From: PHAA01 sp034927445
GTDB taxonomy: Bacteria > Bacillota > Syntrophomonadia > Syntrophomonadales > Syntrophomonadaceae
DNA length: 64,000 bases
Direction: 5' to 3'
Assembly: GCA_034927445.1 (NCBI GenBank)
Contig: JAYFPZ010000014.1
Span: 1 to 64,000 of the forward strand
Shown here: positions 1 through 8,356 of the stretch, piece by piece
Numbering within the stretch: position 1 is the stretch's first letter
Layout of the letters: each line of letters opens with the position of its first letter
The notes under the pieces: generated by a model
What the model was told of the DNA's origin: nothing
Databases searched by the model: none
What the model saw: only the letters and a program-made list of their open reading frames with translations
Translations under genes and position numbers: made by a program

Positions 1-47
1 ACGGCTTAAAAGAGCAAAACTAATCTTAAAGGCCGCCGCCTTCGGGC

Positions 48-124
48 GGTGGCTCTTACAAAAGAACACGGTGGTTCTTGCAGAAGAACGAGGCGGTTCT
101 ATTTCAGTACATCAATGGTTCTAT
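48..124 (+). repeat. Short tandem repeats, 22-bp unit, hairpin-forming
   Basis: Two adjacent 22-bp units (48-69 and 70-91) both begin GGTGG(C/T)TCTT and end AAGAAC plus two bases. A degenerate third unit starts at 92 and a partial fourth at 115. The second unit contains the arms GTTCTT and AAGAAC and can fold on itself. Just upstream, 34-53 is an 8-bp GC stem closed by a TTCG loop. No protein is recognisable here. The array could belong to an RNA or to a binding region of a gene lying outside the window. Confidence 0.5.
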
Positions 125-198
125 CGGAAAATATTACTCAGCAAACAGAGCGAATGTACATAGAAAGTTCCGAATCCAAAATCATTTTACTAGCCCCT

Positions 199-322
199 AA
201 AGCCGATGTAAGAAAATCGGATAATAAAGAATGAGTCGTATGTTTTTGTCGCAGGAGGCAGCGGTTGCCCTGAAGATATTAGTAGCGGTAGTTACCGCTG
301 CCAACCGAAGATTATCGGCTTT
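199..322. other. Candidate structured RNA or cruciform element
   Basis: Nested perfect inverted repeats are visible. The outer arms are 199-207 (AAAGCCGAT) and 314-322 (ATCGGCTTT), 9 bp each. The inner arms are 257-265 (GGCAGCGGT) and 294-302 (ACCGCTGCC), 9 bp each. Both outer strands can also fold locally (CCGAT 203-207 with ATCGG 216-220; CCGA 305-308 with TCGG 315-318), so two mutually exclusive folds are possible. The strand and any function are unknown. No known RNA family was recognised. Confidence 0.35.
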
Positions 323-380
323 TGCAGTCAGAAGTTCATTAGGGGAAGGGTTAAAAATTTGAATATAAAGCTAGAATAAT

Positions 381-430
381 TACCACCACCATTGCGTACA
401 TTATGTACAAAATGTACAATGGGGGTGGTA
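381..430 (+). promoter_or_regulatory. Inverted repeat at the TA operon start (probable operator)
   Basis: A long imperfect inverted repeat runs from TACCACCACCATTG at 381 to CAATGGGGGTGGTA at 430. Its centre carries three TGTACA-like half sites (396-418). It ends about 10 bases before the antitoxin start and overlaps the ribosome binding region. Palindromes at this place are typical of autoregulatory operators of type II TA operons. A leader hairpin that hides the ribosome binding site is the alternative. Confidence 0.55.
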
Positions 431-440
431 GGTGATGTTT

Positions 441-851
441 ATGAAGGTATTAAATGCCAGTGAAGTAAGAAGTGATTTCAGTTCTTTTATAGACAACGTT
501 GTGCGTGATAGGCCGATGGTCTTTAAACGCAATAGGGATCATGTCTTATCCATTTCTACTGAACAGGCTGCAAGTTTGCTTGAATCATACAGGTTTAAAG
601 CCGTTCTTATTCCTGAAGAAGATGGATCAATAACAATTACTCTGGAAGATTTTGATTTGGTCGTCAATGCTCCCGATCATAACCAGGCTCTATTGAAAAT
701 GGCTGAAGAGCTGGTTGATTATTCGCAGGACTATTTCGATCAATTTGCCCTGTACTTTAAAACGACCAATCGGAAAAAGCATTTCCCCTATGTTATGAGA
801 GTGGCATTGGCAGAAGGGATTCAGGAAGTAGCAGGATTCATAGATGCCTAA
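441..851 (+). CDS. Antitoxin, Phd/YefM-like N-terminus with HicB-like C-terminal part
   Basis: This 136-residue protein begins MKVLNASEVRSDFSSFID, the typical N-terminus of Phd/YefM antitoxins, which dimerise and bind operator DNA. The part after residue 50 (acidic strand, then a helix rich in LLKMAEELVDYS) resembles the small partner domain of HicB-type antitoxins. The ATG at 441 was chosen over in-frame GTG and ATG codons at 432 and 435 because those lie inside the GGTGGTAGGTG ribosome binding region. The gene overlaps the next one by 8 bases, as usual for translationally coupled TA pairs. It probably neutralises the downstream toxin and represses the operon from the inverted repeat at 381-430. 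The family assignment is from sequence recall only. Confidence 0.7.
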   Translation: MKVLNASEVRSDFSSFIDNVVRDRPMVFKRNRDHVLSISTEQAASLLESYRFKAVLIPEEDGSITITLEDFDLVVNAPDHNQALLKMAEELVDYSQDYFDQFALYFKTTNRKKHFPYVMRVALAEGIQEVAGFIDA

Positions 852-1062
852 ATGGAGCGACTTGAAGCGCTTTTGTGAAAGGGACGGATGGGAACTGTAT
901 AAACAAACAGATCATTGGTACTACCAGAAATTAATGCCCGACGGAACCTTGAAACGTACCAAAGTGTCAATGGGTACCGGTGAGATTAGAAATAATCTGT
1001 GGCAAGAAATCAGGAATAAGCAATTGCAGGTGACCCAGGAATATTTCAACGAACTATCCTAA
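844..1062 (+). CDS. HicA-like toxin (putative mRNA interferase)
   Basis: A 72-residue basic protein. The motif DGWELYKQTDHWYYQK, a glycine-rich turn and LWQEIRNKQL near the end match the small double-stranded-RNA-binding fold of HicA-type toxins. The histidine in TDHWYY is at the position of the catalytic histidine of HicA. Family members cleave mRNA and stop translation until bound by their antitoxin. The start overlaps the antitoxin end by 8 bases. HicA is normally encoded before HicB; here the antitoxin comes first, as in Phd-type operons. Confidence 0.7.
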   Translation: MPKWSDLKRFCERDGWELYKQTDHWYYQKLMPDGTLKRTKVSMGTGEIRNNLWQEIRNKQLQVTQEYFNELS

Positions 1063-1073
1063 CAACGGGGCGT

Positions 1074-1094
1074 AAGAGGCTCTTGGAGCCTCTT
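1074..1094 (+). terminator. Hairpin behind the TA operon
   Basis: A perfect 9-bp stem, AAGAGGCTC, TTG loop, GAGCCTCTT, lies 12 bases after the toxin stop. No T-run follows, so it may be a weak terminator or an mRNA-stabilising stem. Confidence 0.4.
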
Positions 1095-1110
1095 AAAGCT
1101 GGTGGTATCT

Positions 1111-1202
1111 CTATGATATCGCAATAATTAATAATTCGGTTTGCCAATGATTTGTAATCCAATTTGACAGATTCCCGGTACGTTTAACCCACCCCCGTTC
1201 TG
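1111..1202 (-). pseudogene. C-terminal fragment of the dispersed 107-residue ORF family
   Basis: Read on the minus strand, this stretch encodes ERGWVKRTGNLSNWITNHW followed by QTELLIIAIS and a stop. That is nearly the same as the end of the intact gene at 28316-28639 (ERGWVKHTEGLSDWITEHW...). Only about 30 codons remain and there is no start. It is one of four copies in this window and lies beside the TA operon at the left edge of the accessory region. Confidence 0.65.
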
Positions 1203-1261
1203 TTCTGACCCTGCGTTATTGATCCCGGTACAATCAAACAGATCACAATAATAACATTATC

Positions 1262-2209
1262 TTAATCATTATAGGGATTGTTTTGAATTTCTCTAATATC
1301 TTTAAGCGGAGATAAACCAAAGAGCCTCTTATATTCCCGATTAAATTGTGAGGGGCTTATATAGCCTACTTCCAGCGCAGCGCTGGTCACATCCATTGAG
1401 CCAGTCAGCATAAGGCGTCTGGCTTCCTGCAGACGCAGCTGTTTTTGATACTGCAGAGGTCCCATTGTTGTAATCGCTTTAAACTTGTGTTGCAGGCTTG
1501 ATTCGCTCATATTACTCAACTTAGCAAGCTCTGAAGTGGTAAATGGGCGGAAGAAATTGTCTTTGATCCAGCCGATTGCTTTTCCTATACCATCAGACTG
1601 CTGGTCATAGAGGGCTTGCTGAAGAAAAAGGTGTCCATATTTGCCTGAGACTAAACGATAGATCATCTCCCGCATCATGAGAACGGAAAGAAAATGAGCA
1701 GGCTGGGGGGTATGGGCCAGGCTGAGCACGCGCTCGAATAGTTCAAGCAGCCCTATGTCAGATTTCCCGATGAAAGCAGCGGTACTCGTGGTTTTGCTCC
1801 TGGAGGGAAGCTCAATTTTGGCCTCGGCTACGACAGCAGCAACTTCCTCTGCGGTAAAGTCCACCCGCAATCCGATATAGGGAAATTCCCTGGTCGCTCC
1901 CACGACTTTTCCAGATGCAGGCATATCAATGATGGAAGCCAGATAGTTCCCTTCATAATAATGGGCAATATGCTCGGCCAGGTGAAATTCCTTTTCTCCT
2001 TGCAGAATAAGACAAAAGGCTGGTGAGAGTACACTTGGAATCAATGGAGATTCATAGGTGTGACGGCATATTGATAAATAAGGGATGGCTGTCTGCGTAG
2101 TACCCTCTGCGGTAGTAATTTTGTTTGCCATTGCTATTAGGCGGGCCAATAGTTCCCGAATGTCTGAAGGACTTTGATCTGATATTGGCATATTTGCTGC
2201 ATTTAACAT
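1262..2209 (-). CDS. AraC-family transcriptional regulator
   Basis: A 315-residue regulator. The N-terminal half matches the AraC-type ligand-binding cupin (ICRHTYESPLIPSVLSPAFC, GLRVDFT). The C-terminal 100 residues hold the double helix-turn-helix (FTTSELAKLSNMSESSLQHK; MDVTSAALEVGYISPSQFNREYK). An in-frame ATG 30 bases upstream exists, but the ATG at 2209 follows an AGGTGACGAGGA ribosome binding region, so it is preferred. The gene is divergent from the aldo/keto reductase at 2421 and probably controls it from the shared 210-bp gap. The inducer is unknown; relatives respond to small organic compounds or aldehydes. Confidence 0.85.
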   Translation of the reverse strand: MLNAANMPISDQSPSDIRELLARLIAMANKITTAEGTTQTAIPYLSICRHTYESPLIPSVLSPAFCLILQGEKEFHLAEHIAHYYEGNYLASIIDMPASGKVVGATREFPYIGLRVDFTAEEVAAVVAEAKIELPSRSKTTSTAAFIGKSDIGLLELFERVLSLAHTPQPAHFLSVLMMREMIYRLVSGKYGHLFLQQALYDQQSDGIGKAIGWIKDNFFRPFTTSELAKLSNMSESSLQHKFKAITTMGPLQYQKQLRLQEARRLMLTGSMDVTSAALEVGYISPSQFNREYKRLFGLSPLKDIREIQNNPYND

Positions 2210-2420
2210 TTGTTCCTCGTCACCTTTCTGGGGACACACATAACCGAATCTCGGGATTAAGTATAGCTCAAACCAAGGTGCGGTACAATAAGGAAAATAT
2301 TCGGTTTTGCGGTTTTAGGCAATTTTTGTGCAGGAATGTACTACCCGGTACCTGTATTTTGAGGAATAATAAATATGAAGGTGGATTCATTTCCACATAA
2401 CTAGAAAGGAAAAGAACAAG

Positions 2421-3470
2421 ATGAAATACATCAAACTCGGCACAACTGGTCTGGATGTCTCGCCAATTGCAATTGGTGCGATGACTTATGGTGAACCTGA
2501 TCGCGGCCACCCGGTATGGTCAAAGGGAGAGGAAGAGGCCCGCCCACTTATTAAACATGCGCTGGAGGCTGGGATCAACTTCTTCGATACTGCCAACATG
2601 TATTCAAATGGATCCAGCGAAGAGATTCTCGGGCGTGCGCTTAAAGATTTCGCAAATCGAGATGACATCGTTATCGCTACCAAGCTGCGTCATCCAATGC
2701 GTCTAGGTCCGAATGGCCGCGGCTTGTCCAGAAAGGCAATTATGACTGAAATTGACCATTCGCTGGAGCGGCTTGGCACTGATTATATCGATCTCTATCA
2801 GATCCACCGCAACGATCACTCGACGCCGCTTGAAGAGACCCTCGAGGCATTGAATGATCTTGTAACAATGGGTAAGGTCCGCTATATTGGCGCGTCATCA
2901 ATGCATGCCTGGGAGTTTGCCAAGGCGCTTCACCTACAGAAACAGCATGGATGGGCTCGATTTGTTTCAATGCAGGATCACTACAACTTGCTCGCTCGGG
3001 AGGAAGAACGTGAGATGATTCCACTCTGCCTGGATGAAGGCGTTGGGACGATTATATGGAGTCCGCTTGCTCGCGGCCGTCTGGCTCGTCCGTTCGAGCA
3101 GGCCCGGACTAGCGTCCGATCTGAGACTGATGGTGCGTACGCCGACATGCTGTACTCTCCCGCAGTGGAGGAATCAAATCATGCGATCATCGATACAGTT
3201 GGCAGGATTGCAGATGCAAGAGGCGTCTCACGGGCACAGATTGCGCTCGCTTGGCTTCACAGCAAGTCGGTTGTGACTGCACCGATCGTCGGAGCCAATT
3301 CCATTGAGCAAATCAATGATGCTGTTGCATCTCTGGAGATTGCGCTCACCGAAGAGGAAATTCGGGCACTACAAGCACCATATACACCACGCTATGACTG
3401 GCAGGGCGTTTCCGATGAAGCCGAAATGGATGCTATTCGAAAACGTATTCCTGGAATGGAGTTGAAATAA
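2421..3470 (+). CDS. Aldo/keto reductase (YajO-like)
   Basis: A 349-residue (alpha/beta)8 oxidoreductase, full length for the family. The catalytic tetrad is visible: Asp56 in FFDTANMY, Tyr61, Lys88 in IATKLRH and His129 in DLYQIHR. The C-terminal IVGANSIEQINDAV is part of the NADP(H)-binding site. Enzymes of this group reduce aldehydes and ketones in the cytoplasm. The start has GAAAGGAAAAG upstream. The gene is somewhat more GC-rich than its neighbours, so it may have been acquired with the divergent AraC gene. Confidence 0.9.
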   Translation: MKYIKLGTTGLDVSPIAIGAMTYGEPDRGHPVWSKGEEEARPLIKHALEAGINFFDTANMYSNGSSEEILGRALKDFANRDDIVIATKLRHPMRLGPNGRGLSRKAIMTEIDHSLERLGTDYIDLYQIHRNDHSTPLEETLEALNDLVTMGKVRYIGASSMHAWEFAKALHLQKQHGWARFVSMQDHYNLLAREEEREMIPLCLDEGVGTIIWSPLARGRLARPFEQARTSVRSETDGAYADMLYSPAVEESNHAIIDTVGRIADARGVSRAQIALAWLHSKSVVTAPIVGANSIEQINDAVASLEIALTEEEIRALQAPYTPRYDWQGVSDEAEMDAIRKRIPGMELK

Positions 3471-3486
3471 AAAACATATCAACACC

Positions 3487-3515
3487 ACAGCCAAAAGACA
3501 CCCTTGGCTGTTTAT
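3487..3515 (+). terminator. Intrinsic terminator after the aldo/keto reductase
   Basis: The 7-bp stem ACAGCCA (3487-3493) and TGGCTGT (3505-3511) is followed by TTATCTTTG. It lies 17 bases behind the stop codon. Confidence 0.55.
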
Positions 3516-3616
3516 CTTTGAAATTTCGGTTCTATACCCGGTTGATGTGATTGATGCGGGATTAAGAACTCTAATCGTATCAACAGACCTGGAGAACCCC
3601 AGAGGCCATTGCATTA

Positions 3617-4345
3617 TCACAGGTTATCCATATTGATATCCATATTCGTTCTAATCGCGGGCGGATATTCCTGCAGGGTGTTAACCATGTTGGTCGCGAT
3701 TTCCAAGGCCTTTTTCCGGTTGACTTCCTTCCGCGCCATGTCTATCCTGCTCTGGGCAGCGAGAGTTTGCAGCAACTCATTATAGGCCTTCAGCAGGTTG
3801 TTACGGTGCAGGGCAAATTGCTCGTCGTATTTCATGCTTTCGGAGTTGGTGGCGGCGGTTGGCTGCACGGTCTTGGGCGGTATTTTCCTTATCTTTTCAA
3901 CTACTCTTACGACCGGGACTAGTTCCTCGATCTGTTTTATTTCCTGAACAGCCGCCTGCAGTTCCCGTGCACTCATATTTTCAACCTCATGGCAAGCCAT
4001 AAATTCTTCCCGCTCCTCCGCCGGAATCCCCAGGAGGATGACCGCCTGGGAGTAACTAAGATTCGAATACGTATTCGAATCTGACAAGCCCTCGCCGGGC
4101 GAGTCCAGTTTGGGCCCGAAATGCTGGTAGATACGCATCAGGTGCTCGGCTGTCCGCTGGGAATAGCTAACTTCTTCCTGCAGCCATTTTCCCCATTCCC
4201 CATACGGAAGCACTGCCTTGGCCTCCGTCAGGCAGCACCCGATCTGAATGCAGTTTTGAAGCATGATTTTGTCGGTCCGGCTTTTGATTAGGTTAATCTC
4301 GGACGCGATTTGCGCTGGCGTCCGGACAGATAATTCAACATCCAT
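3617..4345 (-). CDS. DUF3102 family protein, copy A
   Basis: This 242-residue protein belongs to the DUF3102 family by its N-terminal part (RTPAQIASEINLIKSRTDK, LPYGEWGKWLQEEVSYSQRT, AEHLMRIYQHFG). The remainder is charged and helical. The biochemical role is unknown; relatives occur on phages, plasmids and islands. The start at MDVELSV follows GGGAGTGTAACCAAA; a longer in-frame extension to 4438 has no ribosome binding site. A paralogue with about 90 percent visible identity lies at 30234-30977, and the 60 bases upstream of both starts are also shared. The two copies bracket about 26 kb of defence and remnant genes. Confidence 0.75.
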   Translation of the reverse strand: MDVELSVRTPAQIASEINLIKSRTDKIMLQNCIQIGCCLTEAKAVLPYGEWGKWLQEEVSYSQRTAEHLMRIYQHFGPKLDSPGEGLSDSNTYSNLSYSQAVILLGIPAEEREEFMACHEVENMSARELQAAVQEIKQIEELVPVVRVVEKIRKIPPKTVQPTAATNSESMKYDEQFALHRNNLLKAYNELLQTLAAQSRIDMARKEVNRKKALEIATNMVNTLQEYPPAIRTNMDINMDNL

Positions 4346-4483
4346 TTTGGTTACACTCCCTGTACCGGTAATATTTTGCAGAACATGCTTTAAAATATTC
4401 CGTTTTCCGGGCAAGTGTGAAAAAATAAAACTTGACATAGATATATGTACAAAGCCGTTTTTCGGGAATTAACCCAATGAGTT

Positions 4484-4530
4484 TTGGGGACAGTTCCCAC
4501 GTTTCCTGAAGAACAGTCCCCGAGTTTCTT
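4484..4530. repeat. GGGGAC-type inverted repeat
   Basis: GGGGACAGTT and AACAGTCCCC form an imperfect inverted repeat behind the DUF2922 gene. A related block, ATGAGTTT...AAACTCAT, lies at about 4794-4823 between the DUF1659 and DUF2922 genes. Such elements recur in Clostridia genomes as intergenic repeats and may terminate transcription here. Confidence 0.4.
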
Positions 4531-4753
4531 ATACGAGGGTTAGATCGGTGCTATCGCTTACTACTATACAGGCGTCGATCTTGCCGGTCAGGTCTCCGCC
4601 GGTGCTGGTAAAGATGTTGCCGGCTATAATGCTGTCCATGGCAGCGGCGACTTCGGCGCCTGTCAGTGTATTTTTGGCATTATAGACCCGGATGGTCTGC
4701 GTTCTGCCCAGCTCAGTGCTAAAGCGCATTTCCAGTATTCTTGATGCGGCCAT
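4529..4753 (-). CDS. DUF2922 small protein
   Basis: A 74-residue protein matching DUF2922 (LEMRFSTELGRTQTIRV near the start, ending ACIVVSDSTDLTLV). Its function is not known. The ribosome binding site AAAGGAGGT is 7 bases before the ATG. The neighbour at 4852-5076 is a DUF1659 protein. These two families commonly sit side by side in spore-forming Firmicutes, usually as a two-gene operon, which supports both calls. Confidence 0.8.
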   Translation of the reverse strand: MAASRILEMRFSTELGRTQTIRVYNAKNTLTGAEVAAAMDSIIAGNIFTSTGGDLTGKIDACIVVSDSTDLTLV

Positions 4754-4851
4754 TCATTTGACCTCCTTTCATTTAATACATAAGTTCCGGGGATGAGTTT
4801 AGGAGACAATCCTCAAAACTCATTTGTCCGATTGGGGCGTCCCCGGGGAAG

Positions 4852-5076
4852 CTATTCTGACTCTAGTTCTGCAGTGTTTTTGCGTTGGATGGCGTTGGCG
4901 GTTTTGCTCTGCAGTCCGATCAAGACTTGAGCAACTGCGTACACATCGGCATCAGCAGCGGTGATTTTTACATTCTTATAAGTGCGATTCTGGCTGAGTG
5001 ACTGCCCGGATGCGCCGACTCCATTGTCCATAACCAGGACCAGGTCTGATGTTAGAGGAGTTGATACGATTGCCAA
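4852..5076 (-). CDS. DUF1659 small protein (TTG start)
   Basis: A 74-residue protein of the DUF1659 family (MAIVSTPLTSDLVLVMDNG; TYKNVKITAADADVYAVAQ). The role is unknown. An ATG at 5085 touches the AAGGAG ribosome binding site directly and cannot be used efficiently. The TTG at 5076 lies 9 bases after it and gives the usual family N-terminus MAIVS, so TTG is the likely start. It is first in a two-gene unit with the DUF2922 gene. Confidence 0.75.
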   Translation of the reverse strand: MAIVSTPLTSDLVLVMDNGVGASGQSLSQNRTYKNVKITAADADVYAVAQVLIGLQSKTANAIQRKNTAELESE

Positions 5077-5352
5077 AGATCTCATCTCCTTTCTCCAGGA
5101 TTAAGAAGCCGGGTCTGACTTCCAAATGTAGTATAAGCGCTGCCAGCCGGTCTGTTAAATAGCGGGAAATGCAAAGCAGCGCTGATAAATCAGCGGCAAA
5201 AGCAAAGAACCACAACCTGAGGCGGGAACTCTGACTATGGCTACAAATGATCTGAGGAGAAAATGAAACTTACTTCAAAAAGCGGTTAACAGTTTAAACT
5301 GACTTGAGCGATGGGAGACAGTCACCACGACTCGCTGGTATGGTTTAAAAAG

Positions 5353-5392
5353 CGAACAAATGTTTGTGCTTGTGATGCAAATTTAGTATAAT
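5353..5392 (+). promoter_or_regulatory. LexA (SOS) box on the promoter of the Bro-N gene
   Basis: CGAACAAATGTTTG at 5353-5366 matches the Firmicutes LexA box CGAAC-N4-GTTYG. It overlaps a -35 hexamer (TTGTGC, 5364-5369), spaced 17 bases from a perfect -10 TATAAT (5387-5392). The Bro-N gene behind it should therefore respond to DNA damage. The 5-prime leader (about 5399-5527) can form a 7-bp stem, CAGATCG 5416-5422 with CGATCTG 5474-5480. Nothing else was recognised between 5090 and 5350. Confidence 0.65.
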
Positions 5393-5527
5393 ATACCAAT
5401 AAGATCAATGAATATCAGATCGGCTCAGGCAAATGTGAACACCAGCAAGAGTTTGTGAGGGTGTAAGGGGCAACGATCTGGTAGCAAACAAACTATTAGT
5501 CCTGACAAGTTAGGAAGGGTGGGTGTG

Positions 5528-6351
5528 ATGACGAAAGAAAATGCAATTAGACTATTCAACGATCATAGAATTCGTGTTCTGTGGGATGATGAGAAGGAAA
5601 AATGGTTCTTTTCAATCGTTGACGTCATTGAGGTTCTAACTGGCAGCGATAGGCCAAGAAAGTATTGGTCAGATCTGAAAAGGAAGCTAAAAATGGAAGG
5701 AAGTCAGTTGTCCGAAAAAATCGGACAACTGAAAATGTTATCTGCTGATGGCAAATATTATAATACAGACGTTGCCGATACAGAGCAGATCCTAAGGCTC
5801 ATTCAATCCATTCCCTCACCCAATGCGGAGCCATTTAAGACATGGCTTGCCCAGGTTGGAAATGAGCGAATTAACGAGACTGCTGATCCTGAGCTAGCGA
5901 TTGATAGAGCGTTGGAAACTTACCTTAAAAGGGCTATTCCAATACATGGATAAATCAACGATTAAAAACCATTGAGGTTAGAAAAGAATTAACTGACGAG
6001 TGGGATAATAGAGGGGTAAAAAGAGGAGCAGAATACGCCATACTTACGGATGAAATTACGAAGGCGTGGTCTGGACATACAACCAGAGAATATAAACGAT
6101 TGAAAACATTAAAAAGGGAAAATCTCCGTGACAATATGACGAATATGGAACTGGTGCTGAATATGCTTGCGGAAGCGACTACTACTGAGATATCGAAAGA
6201 AAACAACCCAATGAACTTTGAAGATAATAAAGAAATAGCCAGACAAGGTGGTACAATAGCCGGAAATGCCCGTAGGGAAATTGAAGAAAAAACCGGCAAA
6301 AGTATAGTAACCTCCAGAAATGCTGGAAGCATAAAACAGTTGGAAGAGTAA
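5528..6351 (+). pseudogene. Bro-N domain protein (phage antirepressor/DinD-like), frameshifted
   Basis: The first 142 codons give a Bro-N domain (WFFSIVDVIEVLTGSDRPRKYW). The reading frame then leaves the family at a GGG run at 5931-5933. If one G is added, the frame continues as GYSNTWINQRLKTIEVRKEL... through LRDNMTNMELVLNMLAEATT to a natural stop at 6351, about 275 residues in all. A single-base deletion, or a sequencing error in the G run, therefore splits the gene. Bro-N proteins bind DNA and are common in prophages; the long relatives are annotated as damage-inducible. Start ATG at 5528 behind GGAAGGGTGG. Confidence 0.75.
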
Positions 6352-6634
6352 GGTCAGTGAATGACAGCAGGCTGCTTACGACCTGCGTATCAACAGACCT
6401 GGGGATGATCAAATATGATTATCGGCTTATGCAATGCGAGTGACAACCAACTATTAGATGCAAGAAAAGCCCTATCCGCATTAAGAAGGCGACACTTTGG
6501 ATAAATACGTCATACGACTGCTTTCACGTGCTAAGCATTCCAGTTCCCGATTCTCTATTTACATGAATTATTAAGGGTTCCAGACTTAGAGCTGAAATCC
6601 CTTGGCAATTGATAGGGCAGGTGGGTACCGCTGG
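6352..6634. other. Intergenic, remnant-like
   Basis: No full gene is seen. A 28-codon open stretch at 6416-6502 has no recognisable product. The 17-base string at 6386-6402 (CGTATCAACAGACCTGG) is repeated exactly at 3576-3592 and may mark ends of an old insertion. Confidence 0.3.
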
Positions 6635-8356
6635 TCATACCCGGGACAGTTCATCCCTGAATGCCCGTCTATTAGGGTATTGGTTATAAAGCTTTTGCTT
6701 GACTGCCAATGCCTGCTCTTTCCCGCCTGCTTTTCTTAGATTACGGATAATTGCGCATACACCTTGATAGTCTTTCCGCTTGTTGGCCCTGGCCGCGGTT
6801 GCATTAATATATTGCAGAAATAAGTCAAAAACGTCTTCCTTGAATTCAGGAACCAGATGCTTATAATAACTCTCGACCAATGCAGGGCTGGTTTTAACAT
6901 ACGCCAGCAGCTTTTGCTTCTCGCCTTCCTCAATTAAAATCCGGGAATAGGCAGGCTGATAGGTTCTTTTGTGCTGTTCCAGCATGGAAATGATCCCGGG
7001 ATATACCGAACCCCATTCACTTGCAGCATAAGTGCTCTTTAGGTCCATGTAATATTCAAAAATTCCATCCAGAATAAAATGATGGGCCAGTTCACGCTGT
7101 TCTTCTAACATACCGGCCAGTTTATAGGCATTATACCGGTATTGCATCCAATCATGCAACAGCCCGCGCAGGTTCTGATCCTGTGCCTCGCCGTCCTTGG
7201 CCAGACTGATTACCAGGTTATAATCCTTTTGGTTCATTGCCCGGTCCAATGCCATTTTTCTGAAATCGGAATAATGCAGATTCTGCTGAATAAATTCCCG
7301 GGCTTGTTCAGGGCCGTCGTTTTGTTCAATCAGGTTGTATCTGATCAGGTTAACTTTTTCAGCCAGGTAGTTGGCGTGCCAGGAATCATCATTTCCATTG
7401 CTGATCAATGCTGTCATTTGTTTTTCCAGTTTGTTTCTCAAAACTGGCGCATCCGCAAGTATGGAACAACTGTCCAGAAGCTGCAGCCGCCAATCATCCC
7501 AGTCCCGGTAGCGCCGGTTTGATGCCTCTTCCATAAGCTTGTTAAAAAGACTTTCTCTATGGAGCGGACTCAGTTCCTCATCAACAATTTCGTCAATGAG
7601 TGCCAGGCTTTCTTCTATTGATTCTCCGATACAACCGTCAGAGTCATCCGCACTGCCAAGTAAATCAATCATTTCATGGATGACACACAGGGTAAGGTCC
7701 AAGGCATGCCCGGGTTTGTGGTGGTTAAGGGCTGAAGCGGCTTTTTCCAGTACAAGATCAGCCCCCCTGCTCACTTCATAGGCTTGCTCATAGCTGACAA
7801 AACCATCCCGGTCAGAGTTTTTTCTTATAAAGGTGCGTATCAGCGCGATAGATTTCCGAATCTCGTCCTCTTCATTTCCAGCCGTAAGATTTAGCTCAAT
7901 CCGCTGCTTGATTTCTTCGTATTCAGATGCAATATCGAGTATGAAATCAATCAGCTCAGTCTTGGTTCTGGCCGTCAGTGTCTTCTTTAGGTCAGGAGGC
8001 TGGCTCGTCTTTGGCCCTTGGGCTTTTAGCTCTGATTCGGTGTCTTTGCTGTTGGGGCTGATACCTTTGGAATCACCGGTCTTCTGGTTTTTCTTATTCC
8101 GTAAAGCAAGAAATACCGCAACCTGATGCTTGCAGTATATTCCCTGGTCATAGGGGCAGTCACATTCGGTATCAATTATATTTCCCGCATTGTCAATTTT
8201 AACTTCAACTAGGTAGAGATCGGTCCCTTCGACTTTTGCCTCATATGTACCGGCCGCGGTTTCTTTTATCGATATAACACAGTTGTCCCTGTAATAGTCG
8301 TATCCCCGGGCCAGTATCTTTTTATCAATGTAGTTTTCAAATCCATCAAGGTTCAT
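6635..8356 (-). CDS. SWIM zinc-finger protein
   Basis: A 573-residue protein with an N-terminal SWIM zinc finger, CxCx7CxH, at Cys65, Cys67, Cys75 and His77 (ECDCPYDQGIYCKH). A charged linker and a long alpha-helical, TPR-like C-terminal region follow. SWIM domains bind nucleic acid or proteins in bacterial helicase and transposon systems. Here there is no attached or adjacent helicase. ATG 8356 was preferred to GTG 8365 because GAGGGTGG sits 5 bases before it. The gene lies divergent from the small operon at 8754. The precise function is unknown. Confidence 0.8.
   Translation of the reverse strand: MNLDGFENYIDKKILARGYDYYRDNCVISIKETAAGTYEAKVEGTDLYLVEVKIDNAGNIIDTECDCPYDQGIYCKHQVAVFLALRNKKNQKTGDSKGISPNSKDTESELKAQGPKTSQPPDLKKTLTARTKTELIDFILDIASEYEEIKQRIELNLTAGNEEDEIRKSIALIRTFIRKNSDRDGFVSYEQAYEVSRGADLVLEKAASALNHHKPGHALDLTLCVIHEMIDLLGSADDSDGCIGESIEESLALIDEIVDEELSPLHRESLFNKLMEEASNRRYRDWDDWRLQLLDSCSILADAPVLRNKLEKQMTALISNGNDDSWHANYLAEKVNLIRYNLIEQNDGPEQAREFIQQNLHYSDFRKMALDRAMNQKDYNLVISLAKDGEAQDQNLRGLLHDWMQYRYNAYKLAGMLEEQRELAHHFILDGIFEYYMDLKSTYAASEWGSVYPGIISMLEQHKRTYQPAYSRILIEEGEKQKLLAYVKTSPALVESYYKHLVPEFKEDVFDLFLQYINATAARANKRKDYQGVCAIIRNLRKAGGKEQALAVKQKLYNQYPNRRAFRDELSRV

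Noticed and set aside
48..124. CRISPR array
   Set aside because: Repeats are adjacent without spacers and differ from unit to unit; no cas genes are present.
49..234. Open frame of 61 codons
   Set aside because: It runs through the hairpin repeats, has no ribosome binding site and no protein-like composition.
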